A stretch of 42,202 nucleotides of DNA from Euryarchaeota archaeon UBA173 (GCA_002498925.1 DAJH01000015.1:457-42658), one strand, 5' to 3'; shown: positions 15,992 through 25,404, numbered from the stretch's first letter. Translations and numbers: made by a program. The notes: generated by a model not told the origin, from the letters alone.

Positions 15992-16909
15992 CTACAATTT
16001 CGCGAACTCTTCTTTGAGAGGGGGAAGTGCATCCTCCCAAGTTGAGACTATCCCGTAGTCAGCCACACCAAATATGGGGGCGTCAGCATCCTTGTTGATT
16101 GCTACAATGTACTTGCTCGAACGCATCCCAGCCAAGTGCTGAATAGCACCACTGATCCCCACTGCTATGTACAGGCTCGGATTCACGGTCTTCCCCGTTT
16201 GCCCAACTTGCATGCCATGTGGAATTTCGTCCCATGTATCTACTGCGGCCCTACTAGCCCCAACTGCAGCGCCGACGATATCGGCTATTTCGTACAGATG
16301 GGAGAAGTTGGATGGGTCTCCCATGCCCCTACCTCCAGAGATGATGATGTCAGCTTCGGCCACATCAAGCCTCTCGCTAGCCTTGGCAAGAGCTTCCTTC
16401 ACGGCTACGCCAATGTTGGAGGAATTGTTCACCGTGGAAATACCAGCATTGCCATCGGAACCAGGTGACTCAAATGCATTCTGTCTGACTGTAATCGCAC
16501 AGGGCGGAGAAACAACGGAGGTCTCTATCGCCTTCCCCGAGTAGATCGGTCTAGTGACTCTTATCCCATTTTCAAGACCCGTGGCATCTTGAATTATTGG
16601 AATATTTCTAATTGCTGCAATCTGGGCAAGAACTTCTCTTCCGTGTGCAGATGAGGATGTCATAACAACTCCTTCGCATAGCGGAGAAAGTGCATCGGCC
16701 CATGCGCCGCTGTCGAATGTTCCAAAGCATTCCCCCTCGGCTGAAATCACCTTCGTGACGCCACTAATGGTCGATGCTTCGGACGTACCTATTCCCCCTG
16801 GACAAATTACTGTGGGTGCTCCCCCCATCGAGCAGGCAGCACCGACTAGTTGTGCAGTTACAGGGTGAAGGGCATCTCCAGTAGTTTCAGCGATTATCGT
16901 TACTTCCAT
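15992..16909 (-). CDS. etfA: Electron transfer flavoprotein alpha subunit
   Basis: 305 residues. With EtfB it forms the FAD-containing heterodimer that accepts electrons from acyl-CoA dehydrogenases. The C-terminal FAD domain is clear: ISGGRGMGDPSNF, GASRAAVDTWDEIPHGMQVG, GKTVNPSLYIAVGISGA and INKDADAPIF. The ribosome site GAGGTGG (16920-16914) overlaps the etfB stop, four bases before the ATG. Third gene of gcdH-etfB-etfA. Confidence 0.93.
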   Translation of the reverse strand: MEVTIIAETTGDALHPVTAQLVGAACSMGGAPTVICPGGIGTSEASTISGVTKVISAEGECFGTFDSGAWADALSPLCEGVVMTSSSAHGREVLAQIAAIRNIPIIQDATGLENGIRVTRPIYSGKAIETSVVSPPCAITVRQNAFESPGSDGNAGISTVNNSSNIGVAVKEALAKASERLDVAEADIIISGGRGMGDPSNFSHLYEIADIVGAAVGASRAAVDTWDEIPHGMQVGQTGKTVNPSLYIAVGISGAIQHLAGMRSSKYIVAINKDADAPIFGVADYGIVSTWEDALPPLKEEFAKL

Positions 16910-16918
16910 TTTACCACC

Positions 16919-17677
16919 TCATATGACATTGGCCTCATCCCTCAACTTGGAAACTACAGTTGGGACGGATTCTGCGCCCTCGAATTTCTGCCCAGGAGGT
17001 TTCTCAGCAGGTGCAGAGTGCGATTCTAAAGAGACCCTGGGGCTATCGATCGTTACACCAAGATCCTCAGGTGTCCACGTCTCGACAGCCTTCTTCTTTG
17101 CCATCATTATGCCTCTGACATTAGGACGCCTCATTTCAGTGGTGGCCTTATCGAAGGCGAATAGACATGGCTTGGAAACCGAAACCTTCTCGTTGCCTGA
17201 GGGACTTGTCCTCATTGCCACGAAACCATCCCCCTCGACGGAAACCTCGGAGACCATTCCGACGCATGTGAAATCGAGGATGCTAGCAACGCCTGGGCCC
17301 GTAGAGCCTGCGTTAGTGTCAGCTGCCTGCTTGCCGCAGAGGACAACTTCCGCTCCCGTCCTTCGCACAGCAGAAGCAAGGAGGCTCTGAATGTTCGAGC
17401 TGTCAATTCCAGAATCATCGGAAACGATGTGAACCAGTGAATCGGCTCCAACTGCAGCAGCGTCGGTAAGAATCTTGGATGCCCTGGCTGGGCCACATGT
17501 AATCGCAACAAGATCCCCTCCCCCGGACTCTTTCAGCTGGAGGGCGTACTCAAGAGCATATTCATCGTACGGGCTCATCGACCACTTGCCAACAGCTGCC
17601 TCATCTACCCTGCCCCCGGAGACAGTAATCCTTGCAGTGGTATCTGGAACTTGCTTTAGTAGAACTGCTATTGTCAT
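16919..17677 (-). CDS. etfB: Electron transfer flavoprotein beta subunit
   Basis: 252 residues. N-terminal IAVLLKQVPDTTARI and WSMSPYDEYALEYALQLKE are EtfB hallmarks. VVLCGKQAADTNAGSTGPG is the AMP-binding/interface segment. The recognition loop region near FAFDKATTEMRRPNVRGIMM contacts dehydrogenase partners. Upstream gcdH ends 74 bases away on the same strand; etfA follows by 9 bases. Confidence 0.93.
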   Translation of the reverse strand: MTIAVLLKQVPDTTARITVSGGRVDEAAVGKWSMSPYDEYALEYALQLKESGGGDLVAITCGPARASKILTDAAAVGADSLVHIVSDDSGIDSSNIQSLLASAVRRTGAEVVLCGKQAADTNAGSTGPGVASILDFTCVGMVSEVSVEGDGFVAMRTSPSGNEKVSVSKPCLFAFDKATTEMRRPNVRGIMMAKKKAVETWTPEDLGVTIDSPRVSLESHSAPAEKPPGQKFEGAESVPTVVSKLRDEANVI

Positions 17678-17751
17678 GATATCCCTGCGAGCCTACGACT
17701 GGCGCCCCCTCTATCAAGATTCACCCGTGGGAATTAGTATGGCGCCACCGA

Positions 17752-18927
17752 CTATTCCAGAGTACGGGTGAATGCCTGGATACCGGTGATATGTCTTCCA
17801 AGTATCAGATTGTGGATATCGTGTGTCCCCTCATAGGTTTTCACAGACTCCAGATTCGCCATGTGCCTCATTACCGGATACTCATCTAGAATCCCATTAG
17901 CACCGTGGATATCCCTGGCGACGCGAGCAATCTCAAGAGCGATATCGACATTATTCATCTTGGCTAAAGAGATATGTTCAGGAATCCATGTGCCCGCATC
18001 TTTCTTTTGCGAAAGGTGGTAGGCCAGAAGTTGGGCCTTCGTAATCTCCCTGAGCATCCATGATAGTTTGTTCTGGACTAATTGGTATGATGCGATCGGA
18101 TAATCGAATTGAATCCTGCTCATTGCATACTCCTTGGCAGAGTCGAAGCAGGCTTGAGCAGAACCAATGGCCCCCCATGAGATTCCGTATCTAGCGTTAT
18201 TTAGGCAAGAAAATGGTCCTCTGAGTCCCTTAACGCCGGGTAGGAGCCTATCCTTGGGTATTTTGCAGTCCTGGAAAACCAACTCACTGGTGACCGATGC
18301 CTTCAGTGAATGCTTCCCCTTCATTTCAGGTGCCGTGAAGCCCTCATCGTCCTTCTCGACGATGAACCCTCTAATGACCCCATCGAGCTTGGCCCAAACG
18401 ACTGCAACTTGGGCTATAGTGCCGTTTGTAATCCACATCTTCGCCCCGTTCAATAGATAGTGATCACCCATATCCTCGGCCTTGGTTATCATGTCACCGG
18501 GATTGGACCCATAGTCGGGCTCAGTCAGGCCAAAGCACCCAATCCACTCTCCGCTAGCCATCTTTGGGAGATAGTGATTTTTCTGCTCCTCCGAGCCAAA
18601 GTCCCAGATCGGATACATTGCGAGAGAGCCCTGAACTGATGCGAAAGAACGTAGTCCGCTATCCCCTCTCTCTAGCTCCCTGCATATCACTCCGTACGCA
18701 GTGTATGAAAGGCCCGGGCAACCATATCCCTTCAAGGGGGCGCCAAGCACTCCCATGTTGCCTAACTCGACCCTCCATTCATCGGGAAACTCTCCGTCCC
18801 TGCAGGCCTGTTCGATCTTAGGCAAGACCTCGTTATCAACGAAGTCTCTTACCATGTCCCTGACCATTCTTTCCTCCTCTGTCAACAACGAGTCGACATC
18901 GTAGAAGTCTAGAGCGTCGTACGGCAT
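17752..18927 (-). CDS. gcdH: Glutaryl-CoA dehydrogenase
   Basis: 391 residues. GcdH oxidises and decarboxylates glutaryl-CoA to crotonyl-CoA in lysine and tryptophan breakdown, passing electrons to ETF. The match to the GCDH branch rather than general acyl-CoA dehydrogenases rests on RSFASVQGSLAMYPIW, GCFGLTEPDYGSNPGDM, RGPFSCLNNARYGISWG and the ending LILGRHITGIQAFTRTLE. The catalytic glutamate is in VKTYEGTHDIH. Being upstream of etfBA on one strand gives it its electron acceptor in the same transcript. Confidence 0.9.
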   Translation of the reverse strand: MPYDALDFYDVDSLLTEEERMVRDMVRDFVDNEVLPKIEQACRDGEFPDEWRVELGNMGVLGAPLKGYGCPGLSYTAYGVICRELERGDSGLRSFASVQGSLAMYPIWDFGSEEQKNHYLPKMASGEWIGCFGLTEPDYGSNPGDMITKAEDMGDHYLLNGAKMWITNGTIAQVAVVWAKLDGVIRGFIVEKDDEGFTAPEMKGKHSLKASVTSELVFQDCKIPKDRLLPGVKGLRGPFSCLNNARYGISWGAIGSAQACFDSAKEYAMSRIQFDYPIASYQLVQNKLSWMLREITKAQLLAYHLSQKKDAGTWIPEHISLAKMNNVDIALEIARVARDIHGANGILDEYPVMRHMANLESVKTYEGTHDIHNLILGRHITGIQAFTRTLE

Positions 18928-18983
18928 GTTCTCGTGTCGCTGCGAACGCAGTTACCTCATCAAGGTATGGCAGTGGCAGTGCC

Positions 18984-20207
18984 TTATTTCCTGCCTCTGC
19001 TTCTACGTCTGGAGTCTCTCTTGGAGAACTCCTTTTCCTCATCTGAGCCGATTTTCATAGTGACCCAGTGACTAAGACGTGGCGACATTGACATCAATAT
19101 GCTGAGGACTACCCCAAAGATGACCAGGGGGAATGCAATCATGATTACTAGCCCCATCAGTCCGCCGATCCAAGAATCATCTGGGGGAGGGTGGAAACTG
19201 AGGATTGTGCCCCTATCGGTTAAGATCCATCCACTGTCCCTGTCAGTCGCCCAAGTCGCAACGATCCTCTCTCCCGATACCGTGGAGTCAAAATCAACCA
19301 CATCCGAGTTTTCTAGCCATGGGAAAGATGCATTGAGCCCAGTATCGTGTTCGACAAGCGAGAATGGCGTTAGGGATATTATCGACCTATCTTCGTGTTG
19401 ATCTTCTATGCCGGTGAATATCCCTCCAGCACCTGTAATTTCGCTAATACTGACTGTGGATGAAGAAGGACTAGTCGCATCTAGGTCAACCATCCCTATG
19501 GCATCCTCAGAGGTAAATACGCAGACATCCTCCGTCATCGGGCAAACTAATCCGTTCCATGGGTATATGCCCCCTCCTACCCAGTGTACAGCGTGGTCCC
19601 TGTCGATAATCGCTATTCCGTCATATGTTGTGCCGACCACACAAAGGAGAATTTCTCCATGACACTCGATTTCCGTTATCTTACTGCCCGTTCCAAGACC
19701 CTCTAGGGTATGCACTTCGGCCCCTCCGTCGCTGGAAGCCCTCATCCTCCATATTGTACCGTCGTCGGATCCAACGTAAGCCCAAGATCCCCCTTGGTTC
19801 CAAGCGACAGCAGTTAGGGTGGATTCACCGAACTCATCGTGGCCCCCTGCATCAGTGACGGAGTGATCTTCGGTCGCGTACCTAAGGACCGCCCCCCCTT
19901 CTCCCACTACTAGTGCAGTAAGGCCACCCGGGTGGTAGTCAGCGTCATTTAGCACGGTCTCCCCTACCACCGGCATAGGCACCTGTATCGATGGATCGGC
20001 CGCATTGATCATTTTCATCATGGACTCTTCGCCGTATGCAAGTACCCACCTCCCCGAGGGATCGAGAGTCGCACCATTGAGTCCCAAATCAGTAGAAGAC
20101 AGACTATCCATCTCATCAAGCACTACAGCGGACTCAGCATACACCGGAGCAGCCGAGAATAAAGTTGCAGATAGCAATATCAATGCCAAAGACGACGCTC
20201 TTGCCAT
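18984..20207 (-). CDS. Exported beta-propeller-like protein with C-terminal membrane anchor
   Basis: 407 residues. A signal peptide (about 1-25, ALILLSATLFSAAPVYAES) leads into repeated propeller-like blades (LDPSGRWVLAYGEESMM, HPGGLTALVVGEGGAVLRYA, GGSWAYVGSDDGTIWRM). One membrane helix lies at about 350-378 (LMGLVIMIAFPLVIFGVVL), followed by a basic cytoplasmic tail (RDSRRRSRGRK). The large domain would face outside. I recognise no specific family; a WD40/YVTN-type surface protein is the best description. The 99-base gap to the next gene is divergent. Confidence 0.7.
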   Translation of the reverse strand: MARASSLALILLSATLFSAAPVYAESAVVLDEMDSLSSTDLGLNGATLDPSGRWVLAYGEESMMKMINAADPSIQVPMPVVGETVLNDADYHPGGLTALVVGEGGAVLRYATEDHSVTDAGGHDEFGESTLTAVAWNQGGSWAYVGSDDGTIWRMRASSDGGAEVHTLEGLGTGSKITEIECHGEILLCVVGTTYDGIAIIDRDHAVHWVGGGIYPWNGLVCPMTEDVCVFTSEDAIGMVDLDATSPSSSTVSISEITGAGGIFTGIEDQHEDRSIISLTPFSLVEHDTGLNASFPWLENSDVVDFDSTVSGERIVATWATDRDSGWILTDRGTILSFHPPPDDSWIGGLMGLVIMIAFPLVIFGVVLSILMSMSPRLSHWVTMKIGSDEEKEFSKRDSRRRSRGRK

Positions 20208-20306
20208 AACCCTCCGACACGTAACAATGGTTTAGCCCGTTCGACCGACGACTTCAGGTACCGAAGTCAAGGCAGATTTGAAGAGTGACTCACCCGGCGC
20301 AAACCC

Positions 20307-20819
20307 ATGGAGCGATTCGACGTCAGACGAGGACTAATCAAACAGGTGAGCAGTGAAGGGGGCCTTTCTGCCCTAGCGGAAGGGTATTTTGAACAAGTGG
20401 AGAGTACGGGGGAGAACTCGTTCCTGGGTTCCCATGGCATCATGACTTCCATCAGCGGGAGTTACGAAGGTAGCGCCCTATTGATCGATGTCACAAACGT
20501 ACCTCCCAATTTCGACGACCCTGAAGAGGTCAAATCTGCAATGGATGCGAGGAAGAGGTGGACATTATTTCTTGACGATGCAACCGGTTATAATTCGAAG
20601 CAGAGAGGGGATAAGGCGAAAGAATGGGCCAAAAAGGCATCCAAGGCCAAATCGGCAATTAGCGCTACTCGGCATTTCATCGAGATGGCAGATTCCCTAC
20701 CCGAGGATAAGATTTCAGAGGCAGAGTCAATTATAGCGGAGATTGAGCAGGCCCTGGAGTCGAATGACAACACGAAAGCGGCTGGACGAGCTGAGAAGCT
20801 AAACAAGTTGTTCAATTAG
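20307..20819 (+). CDS. Conserved-looking protein of unknown function
   Basis: 170 residues, soluble. The N-terminal 85 residues form an alpha/beta region (RFDVRRGLIKQVSSEGGLSA, SYEGSALLIDVTNVPPNFDD). The C-terminal part is helical and charged (GDKAKEWAKKASKAKSAI, and EIEQALESNDNTKAAGRAEK, likely coiled coil). I cannot name the family. It resembles, from memory only, short archaeal DUF proteins with an N-terminal RGxxK motif. It ends 8 bases before tyrS, whose ribosome site GGTGAT overlaps its stop region, so the two are probably co-transcribed. Confidence 0.65.
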   Translation: MERFDVRRGLIKQVSSEGGLSALAEGYFEQVESTGENSFLGSHGIMTSISGSYEGSALLIDVTNVPPNFDDPEEVKSAMDARKRWTLFLDDATGYNSKQRGDKAKEWAKKASKAKSAISATRHFIEMADSLPEDKISEAESIIAEIEQALESNDNTKAAGRAEKLNKLFN

Positions 20820-20827
20820 GTGATACG

Positions 20828-21946
20828 ATGGACGAAAAGGAATCCCCATCCAATCTGGATAAGGACTCCGAGGACGCAATACAATCCATGTTCTCTGGTT
20901 GCGAGGAGGTGGTGGGCGTTGAGCATGTTACCTCTGTCCTCTCGGGTGCGCCTTCACATTCGGGCGATGACCAACTTGTAGCATACATTGGATTGGAGCC
21001 TAGTGGAAAGGCACATCTGGGCTGGGTCATCCTTTCGGACACTATTCGGAATCTACTTGATTCAGGTGTTAATGTGATTGTTCTACTGGCAGACTGGCAT
21101 GCATGGGTCAATGACAAGTTTGACAGGGACATGGACAAGATATCTCTTGCTGGTGACTACATGAAAGAGGTCTTCAGGACCCTTCTGGGCAATCCCCCGG
21201 AGGGGGAAGGCCCCGGGCAGATTAGATTTATTCGAGCATCGGAGGTCATGGATTCTGGAAAATACTGGGAGAGGGTCTTGAGGTGCTCCAAGAATATGAG
21301 CCTATCAAGAGTAAGGAGGACATTCAGCATAATGGGAAGGGCCGAGGATTCTTCTGATCACGATCTCTCTGCCTTCTATTACCCCGCTCTTCAGGCAGCC
21401 GATATTTTCGAATTGAAAGTCGATATTGCATTTGGGGGGATGGACCAAAGGAAGGCTCACATGTACATGAGAGAAGTAGCTGACCGGAATGGGTGGACCA
21501 AGGCTACGTGTATCCATACGCCAATGCTCTCGGGGCTCAAGGGGTCCGGGGGTCGAATGGACTCATATGACCACAAAATGTCAAAGTCAGATCCAAATAA
21601 TGCAATCTTGATGCATGACGATCTGGATTCTCTGAGGAAGAAGATGAAGAAAGCGTTCTTGGAAGTTGGAAATTCCTCATCTGCAGTATTCGAAATGGTC
21701 GAATACATCATTTTGCCTAGACTCGGGAAGGTCAAAGTCTCACCAGACCCAAAATACGGCGAACCGTCTGAGTTCAGCGACCTTGAATCCTTCTCAAATG
21801 CTGTATCGGATGGAACAGTTCACCCTCTAGATGCAAAAATGGCTGTGGCCGAAGGACTCTCCGAAGTACTGGCTCCCGTTTCCGAGCACTTCTCTTCCAG
21901 AACGGAACTAATGTCAGCAATTAATTCCATCACCGGCTCCCAGTAG
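20828..21946 (+). CDS. tyrS: Tyrosyl-tRNA synthetase (archaeal type)
   Basis: 372 residues. Class I synthetase charging tRNA-Tyr. The HIGH-equivalent is GKAHLGW in YIGLEPSGKAHLGW and the KMSKS loop is HKMSKSDPN near residue 250. Tyrosine-site elements are YYPALQAADIFEL and AFGGMDQRKAHMYMRE. Length and the absence of an S4 domain fit the archaeal/eukaryotic form. A GGTGAT site (20819-20824) precedes the ATG closely. Confidence 0.93.
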   Translation: MDEKESPSNLDKDSEDAIQSMFSGCEEVVGVEHVTSVLSGAPSHSGDDQLVAYIGLEPSGKAHLGWVILSDTIRNLLDSGVNVIVLLADWHAWVNDKFDRDMDKISLAGDYMKEVFRTLLGNPPEGEGPGQIRFIRASEVMDSGKYWERVLRCSKNMSLSRVRRTFSIMGRAEDSSDHDLSAFYYPALQAADIFELKVDIAFGGMDQRKAHMYMREVADRNGWTKATCIHTPMLSGLKGSGGRMDSYDHKMSKSDPNNAILMHDDLDSLRKKMKKAFLEVGNSSSAVFEMVEYIILPRLGKVKVSPDPKYGEPSEFSDLESFSNAVSDGTVHPLDAKMAVAEGLSEVLAPVSEHFSSRTELMSAINSITGSQ

Positions 21947-22028
21947 GCCATTGAAATATTGACTCCGGCCGAATTTCTTCGGGGCAGATATCATAACCTC
22001 TCCTCGCCGGGAGGGAGCGAGGGAAACT

Positions 22029-23579
22029 ATGTCAGAGGTAGGTATTGACGACATCGCGATTCACTTTCCACGCCTCTATTTCGATATGAAGGACTTCGCA
22101 GAGTTCAGGGGCGCGGATTTCAGTAAATTGAACAAGGGACTCGGCCTTTCGGCAATGGCAATACCGGATTTTCACGAAGATACTGCAACAATGGGTGCGA
22201 ATGCCGCCTCAAGGCTGATTGATAGAAATGGAATAGATCCAAGCTCGATAGGTAGAATTTACCTGGGCACGGAGTCAGCGCTCGACGGTGCCAAGCCAAC
22301 CGCCACATACATCATGGATATGCTTGAGCAGAAATACTCGCCCGAGTTCGGCTCGGAATGCTTCAGGAATTGTGATGTTGTGGACTTGACTTTCGCGTGT
22401 ATCGGGGCAGTCGATGCGATGCATAATACGCTAGATTGGGTGGCTCGAGGGGGTATCGATGAAGACCGAATTGGAATAGTGGTCTTTGCTGACAATGCCA
22501 AGTATGATCTCGGCTCTAGCGGAGAGTACACCCAAGGAGCAGGGGGAGGGGCAATACTGATCAGACATAATCCCAGACTTCTGGCTATTCCTGATATCTG
22601 GGGGGTTTCTACTATGCCAGTACATGATTTCTTCAAGCCGCGCAGGGAGGTCGAAACTAGGTCGATCATTGAAAATGTCCTAGAGTTGGCCGTCGAAAGT
22701 GGAGAGAAGATCAAGGATGGCCTCGTTGACAAAATCATGGATGTCCTCCCCTCGTCCAGTAAGAAGGACGAGTTGATTTTCGAGAATGAGAAGTTGATGG
22801 TCCACAAGGATATGCCAGTTTTCGATGGACAGTTCTCCAATAGGTGCTATTCTGAATCAGTAAAAACCGCATTCATTGATTTCAGGGAGAAGGCAGTAAG
22901 GGATGGCAGGTATAGCCCAGAAAAAGATGAGATCCTTACGGAGCAATGGATGAGGATAATCGTTCACTTGCCATATGCGTTCCAGGGAAAAAGGATGTTC
23001 CCCGACGTATTCAGACACGATAGGAGGAACCTCCCATTGTGGAAGCAGATCGAAGAGGAGATCGGCCCCGAGCCATTTCCCGAGGATTTCTCGGATTCCC
23101 CCGAGGGCTTAGAGGAATTTGAGAAGGCAAACGACCAGTACAGAAGGCTCATTTCAAAGACGGAGCAATTCAAGGAGTTCGCGGAGATGAGAATCGAAAA
23201 AACCCAGAGGGCGTCTAGCCTAATCGGTAATCAGTACACCGGCTCAATTTTCCTAGCTCTGATGTCTGCTATGGAAAGTGACTTTCTGGAGGAAGTTGAC
23301 ATGGGTGGGGAGAGAGTGGGGCTCTGTGGCTATGGATCCGGAGCAAAGGCCAAGGTTTTCGAGGGCATAGTCCAGCCTCATTGGAGAGAAGTGACTGCGA
23401 GATTCGAACTATTCGAGAGGTTATCACAGCGTCACGCCATTGACAAATCCGAGTATGAGTCACTTCACCGTGGTAGTAGAAAGGAATCTGTCTTGCCGCC
23501 AAATAGTGAGTTCGCCCTGGTTGGAATAGGCGCTGAAGGGGATCTTGAAGGGCAGCGAAGATACTCGTGGTTCGAATGA
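22029..23579 (+). CDS. Hydroxymethylglutaryl-CoA synthase, MvaS-like, with long insertions
   Basis: 516 residues. HMG-CoA synthase condenses acetyl-CoA and acetoacetyl-CoA for the mevalonate route to archaeal lipids. Residues expected for catalysis are E81 (LGTESALD), C124 (DLTFACIGAVDAM) and H313 (IVHLPYAFQGKRM). The N-terminus (IDDIAIHFPRLYFDMKDFAE) and AKYDLGSSGEYTQGAGGGAI resemble bacterial MvaS more than the shorter archaeal enzyme of about 345 residues. Extra sequence lies near 205-300 and 330-400. A GGGAGG ribosome site is present at about 22009-22016. Its stop abuts the acyl-CoA dehydrogenase stop. Confidence 0.85.
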   Translation: MSEVGIDDIAIHFPRLYFDMKDFAEFRGADFSKLNKGLGLSAMAIPDFHEDTATMGANAASRLIDRNGIDPSSIGRIYLGTESALDGAKPTATYIMDMLEQKYSPEFGSECFRNCDVVDLTFACIGAVDAMHNTLDWVARGGIDEDRIGIVVFADNAKYDLGSSGEYTQGAGGGAILIRHNPRLLAIPDIWGVSTMPVHDFFKPRREVETRSIIENVLELAVESGEKIKDGLVDKIMDVLPSSSKKDELIFENEKLMVHKDMPVFDGQFSNRCYSESVKTAFIDFREKAVRDGRYSPEKDEILTEQWMRIIVHLPYAFQGKRMFPDVFRHDRRNLPLWKQIEEEIGPEPFPEDFSDSPEGLEEFEKANDQYRRLISKTEQFKEFAEMRIEKTQRASSLIGNQYTGSIFLALMSAMESDFLEEVDMGGERVGLCGYGSGAKAKVFEGIVQPHWREVTARFELFERLSQRHAIDKSEYESLHRGSRKESVLPPNSEFALVGIGAEGDLEGQRRYSWFE

Positions 23580-24755
23580 TTACTCGGGCATGATTGACCG
23601 ACTAATCACAATTCTTTGGACCTCTTGAGTCCCTTCATAGATTTGTGTAATCTTTGCATCTCTGAAGAACCTCTCAACAGGGAAGTCTGTCGTGTATCCG
23701 TATCCTCCGAGGACTTGAACCGCCCTTTCAGTTACCCACATTGCCGTATCCCCAGCAAAAAGCTTAGCCATACTGGCCTCCTTTGTGTGCCTCGGCGCGC
23801 CTTCCTCGTAATGCTTCATCTTGGCCCATGCCGATCTGTATACCATCATTCTCGAAGCATCAATCCTCGTCGCCATTTCTGCTAGGTAGTTTCCAATACT
23901 CTGATGGAGTGCAATGGGCTTTCCAAACGCCTCCCTCTCATGAGCATAGTTTAGGGCGGACTCATAAGCCCCCTGGGAAATTCCCAATGCCTGTGCAGCA
24001 ATCCCAATTCTCGAATTATCCAAGGCATTCATTGCTATCGGGAATCCCTTTCCGGAACCCTTCAGTACGTTCTCAATGGGGACCTTACAGTCTTCAAGGA
24101 GAAGGGAGCACGTGTCCGAGGACCTTATCCCAAGCTTATCCTCCTTCTTGCCAACAGAGAATCCCTCAAATGACTTCTCAACTATGAATGCGGTTGTCCC
24201 CCCATGCTTCTTAACTCCGAAGTCTGGATGGTCTACATCCTTCGCAAAAAGGACGTATATGTCAGCACTACTCCCATTGGTGACCCACATCTTCTCCCCA
24301 TTGAGGATGTAGTGAGTCCCATCTTCACTTATCTTGGCCTTGCAGCTCATTGCTGCAGCATCAGTCCCCGCTCCAGCCTCAGACAATGAATAAGCACCAA
24401 TTTCATTTTTAGCGAGTCTGCCCAGATACTCCTTCTTTTGCGACTCATTTCCGTGCAATGCTATGGTTTTCGAGCATAGTCCGACATGGACGCAGTACAT
24501 CACTGAGAATGAGGGATCAACCCTAGCAAGCTCTTCCACGATTATTGCCTCGGTGATATCGTCCACAGGGCTACCCCCATATTCCTCCGGAATTGTGATT
24601 CCCTGAAGGCCATATTCACAGAATGATTCCCACTCGTCAAGAGGAGCCCTCTGTTCCCTATCCCTCTCCAAGGTTGAAGGTGAGAGAACATCCTCTGCAA
24701 ACCCTCTGACCATCTCTCGAATCATGCTCTGCTCTTCATTTTCAGCGAAATCCAT
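23580..24755 (-). CDS. Acyl-CoA dehydrogenase
   Basis: 391 residues from ATG 24755 (MDFAENEEQ), which has GGAG 6 bases upstream; a GTG at 24770 and ATG at 24761 are alternatives. Flavoenzyme that makes enoyl-CoA and donates electrons to ETF. Signatures are GAYSLSEAGAGTDAAAM, GEKMWVTNGSSAD, QVLGGYGYTTDFPVERF and the catalytic glutamate in IYEGTQEVQR, characteristic of short/medium-chain members. A butyryl-CoA-like specificity is likely but chain length cannot be read reliably. EtfAB at 15992-17677 is the likely partner. Confidence 0.9.
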   Translation of the reverse strand: MDFAENEEQSMIREMVRGFAEDVLSPSTLERDREQRAPLDEWESFCEYGLQGITIPEEYGGSPVDDITEAIIVEELARVDPSFSVMYCVHVGLCSKTIALHGNESQKKEYLGRLAKNEIGAYSLSEAGAGTDAAAMSCKAKISEDGTHYILNGEKMWVTNGSSADIYVLFAKDVDHPDFGVKKHGGTTAFIVEKSFEGFSVGKKEDKLGIRSSDTCSLLLEDCKVPIENVLKGSGKGFPIAMNALDNSRIGIAAQALGISQGAYESALNYAHEREAFGKPIALHQSIGNYLAEMATRIDASRMMVYRSAWAKMKHYEEGAPRHTKEASMAKLFAGDTAMWVTERAVQVLGGYGYTTDFPVERFFRDAKITQIYEGTQEVQRIVISRSIMPE

Positions 24756-24870
24756 GGGCATCTCCGACACTCCGAAAGGCCAGACATTGTTAATCTCTCG
24801 TGGGGGAAATTCTGAAATTCAATAAGCGAATAGTTGAAAACCGGTTTCGGTCGGCGGCCGGACGAATCAC

Positions 24871-25404
24871 ATGGCAGATGGCGGCTACTCGGAGTTCAGC
24901 ATAGCACATGACCGAATGTATACATTGGAGCATTTATGGCTTCAAGTCCTCGATGAAGACAAGGATGATGGCACTACAAGTATCAAGATAGGCATCAGCG
25001 AATTTCTGATGGCCGAGTACGGAGAAGTGATACAGGCAGTGCTAGCGAGGCCTAGAGACGAAGAAGAATACAAGATAGAGGGCGATGCAGGACTTTCGGA
25101 AGACGACGAGATCGACGAGATCCCAGCCGTATCCTCCGATGGGGACCAAATCGGAGTCGATGATCTACTGATCATTGTAACCACAAAGTTTGATGGCGAA
25201 TTTGATAGAATTCTCATCAACGCCCCTTTCCCTTGTATGATTTCGGAATTGAATGGACATGTAGAAGATAACCCCGATCTACTGAATGAGGATGCATATG
25301 GGGATGGTTGGTGCATCATAGTCAAGACGCAATCGAGCGATTTTGATGTAGATCAATTCCTGAACAAGGACGAGTACATCGAGATGTTGAACGAGCTCCC
25401 CTAG
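24871..25404 (+). CDS. GcvH-like (lipoyl-domain fold) protein without evident lipoyl lysine
   Basis: 177 residues. The start (YTLEHLWLQVLDED, IKIGISEFLMAEYGEVIQAV) and the end (GHVEDNPDLLNEDAYGDGWC, FLNKDEYIEMLNEL) align with the glycine-cleavage H protein. The middle differs. An acidic insertion covers about 60-95, and the segment before APFPCMISELNG reads TTKFDGEFDRILIN, so the lysine normally seven residues before AP is Phe/Asp. The only nearby lysine is K106. H proteins carry lipoate and shuttle aminomethyl groups; this one may be a non-lipoylated relative. No gcvT or gcvP is nearby. Its stop overlaps the cca gene stop in a shared CTAG. Confidence 0.75.
   Translation: MADGGYSEFSIAHDRMYTLEHLWLQVLDEDKDDGTTSIKIGISEFLMAEYGEVIQAVLARPRDEEEYKIEGDAGLSEDDEIDEIPAVSSDGDQIGVDDLLIIVTTKFDGEFDRILINAPFPCMISELNGHVEDNPDLLNEDAYGDGWCIIVKTQSSDFDVDQFLNKDEYIEMLNELP

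Noticed and set aside
21969..21982. CCGAATTTCTTCGG inverted repeat after tyrS
   Set aside because: A 5-bp stem without a following T-run is not a convincing terminator, and it sits in the likely promoter region of the HMG-CoA synthase gene.
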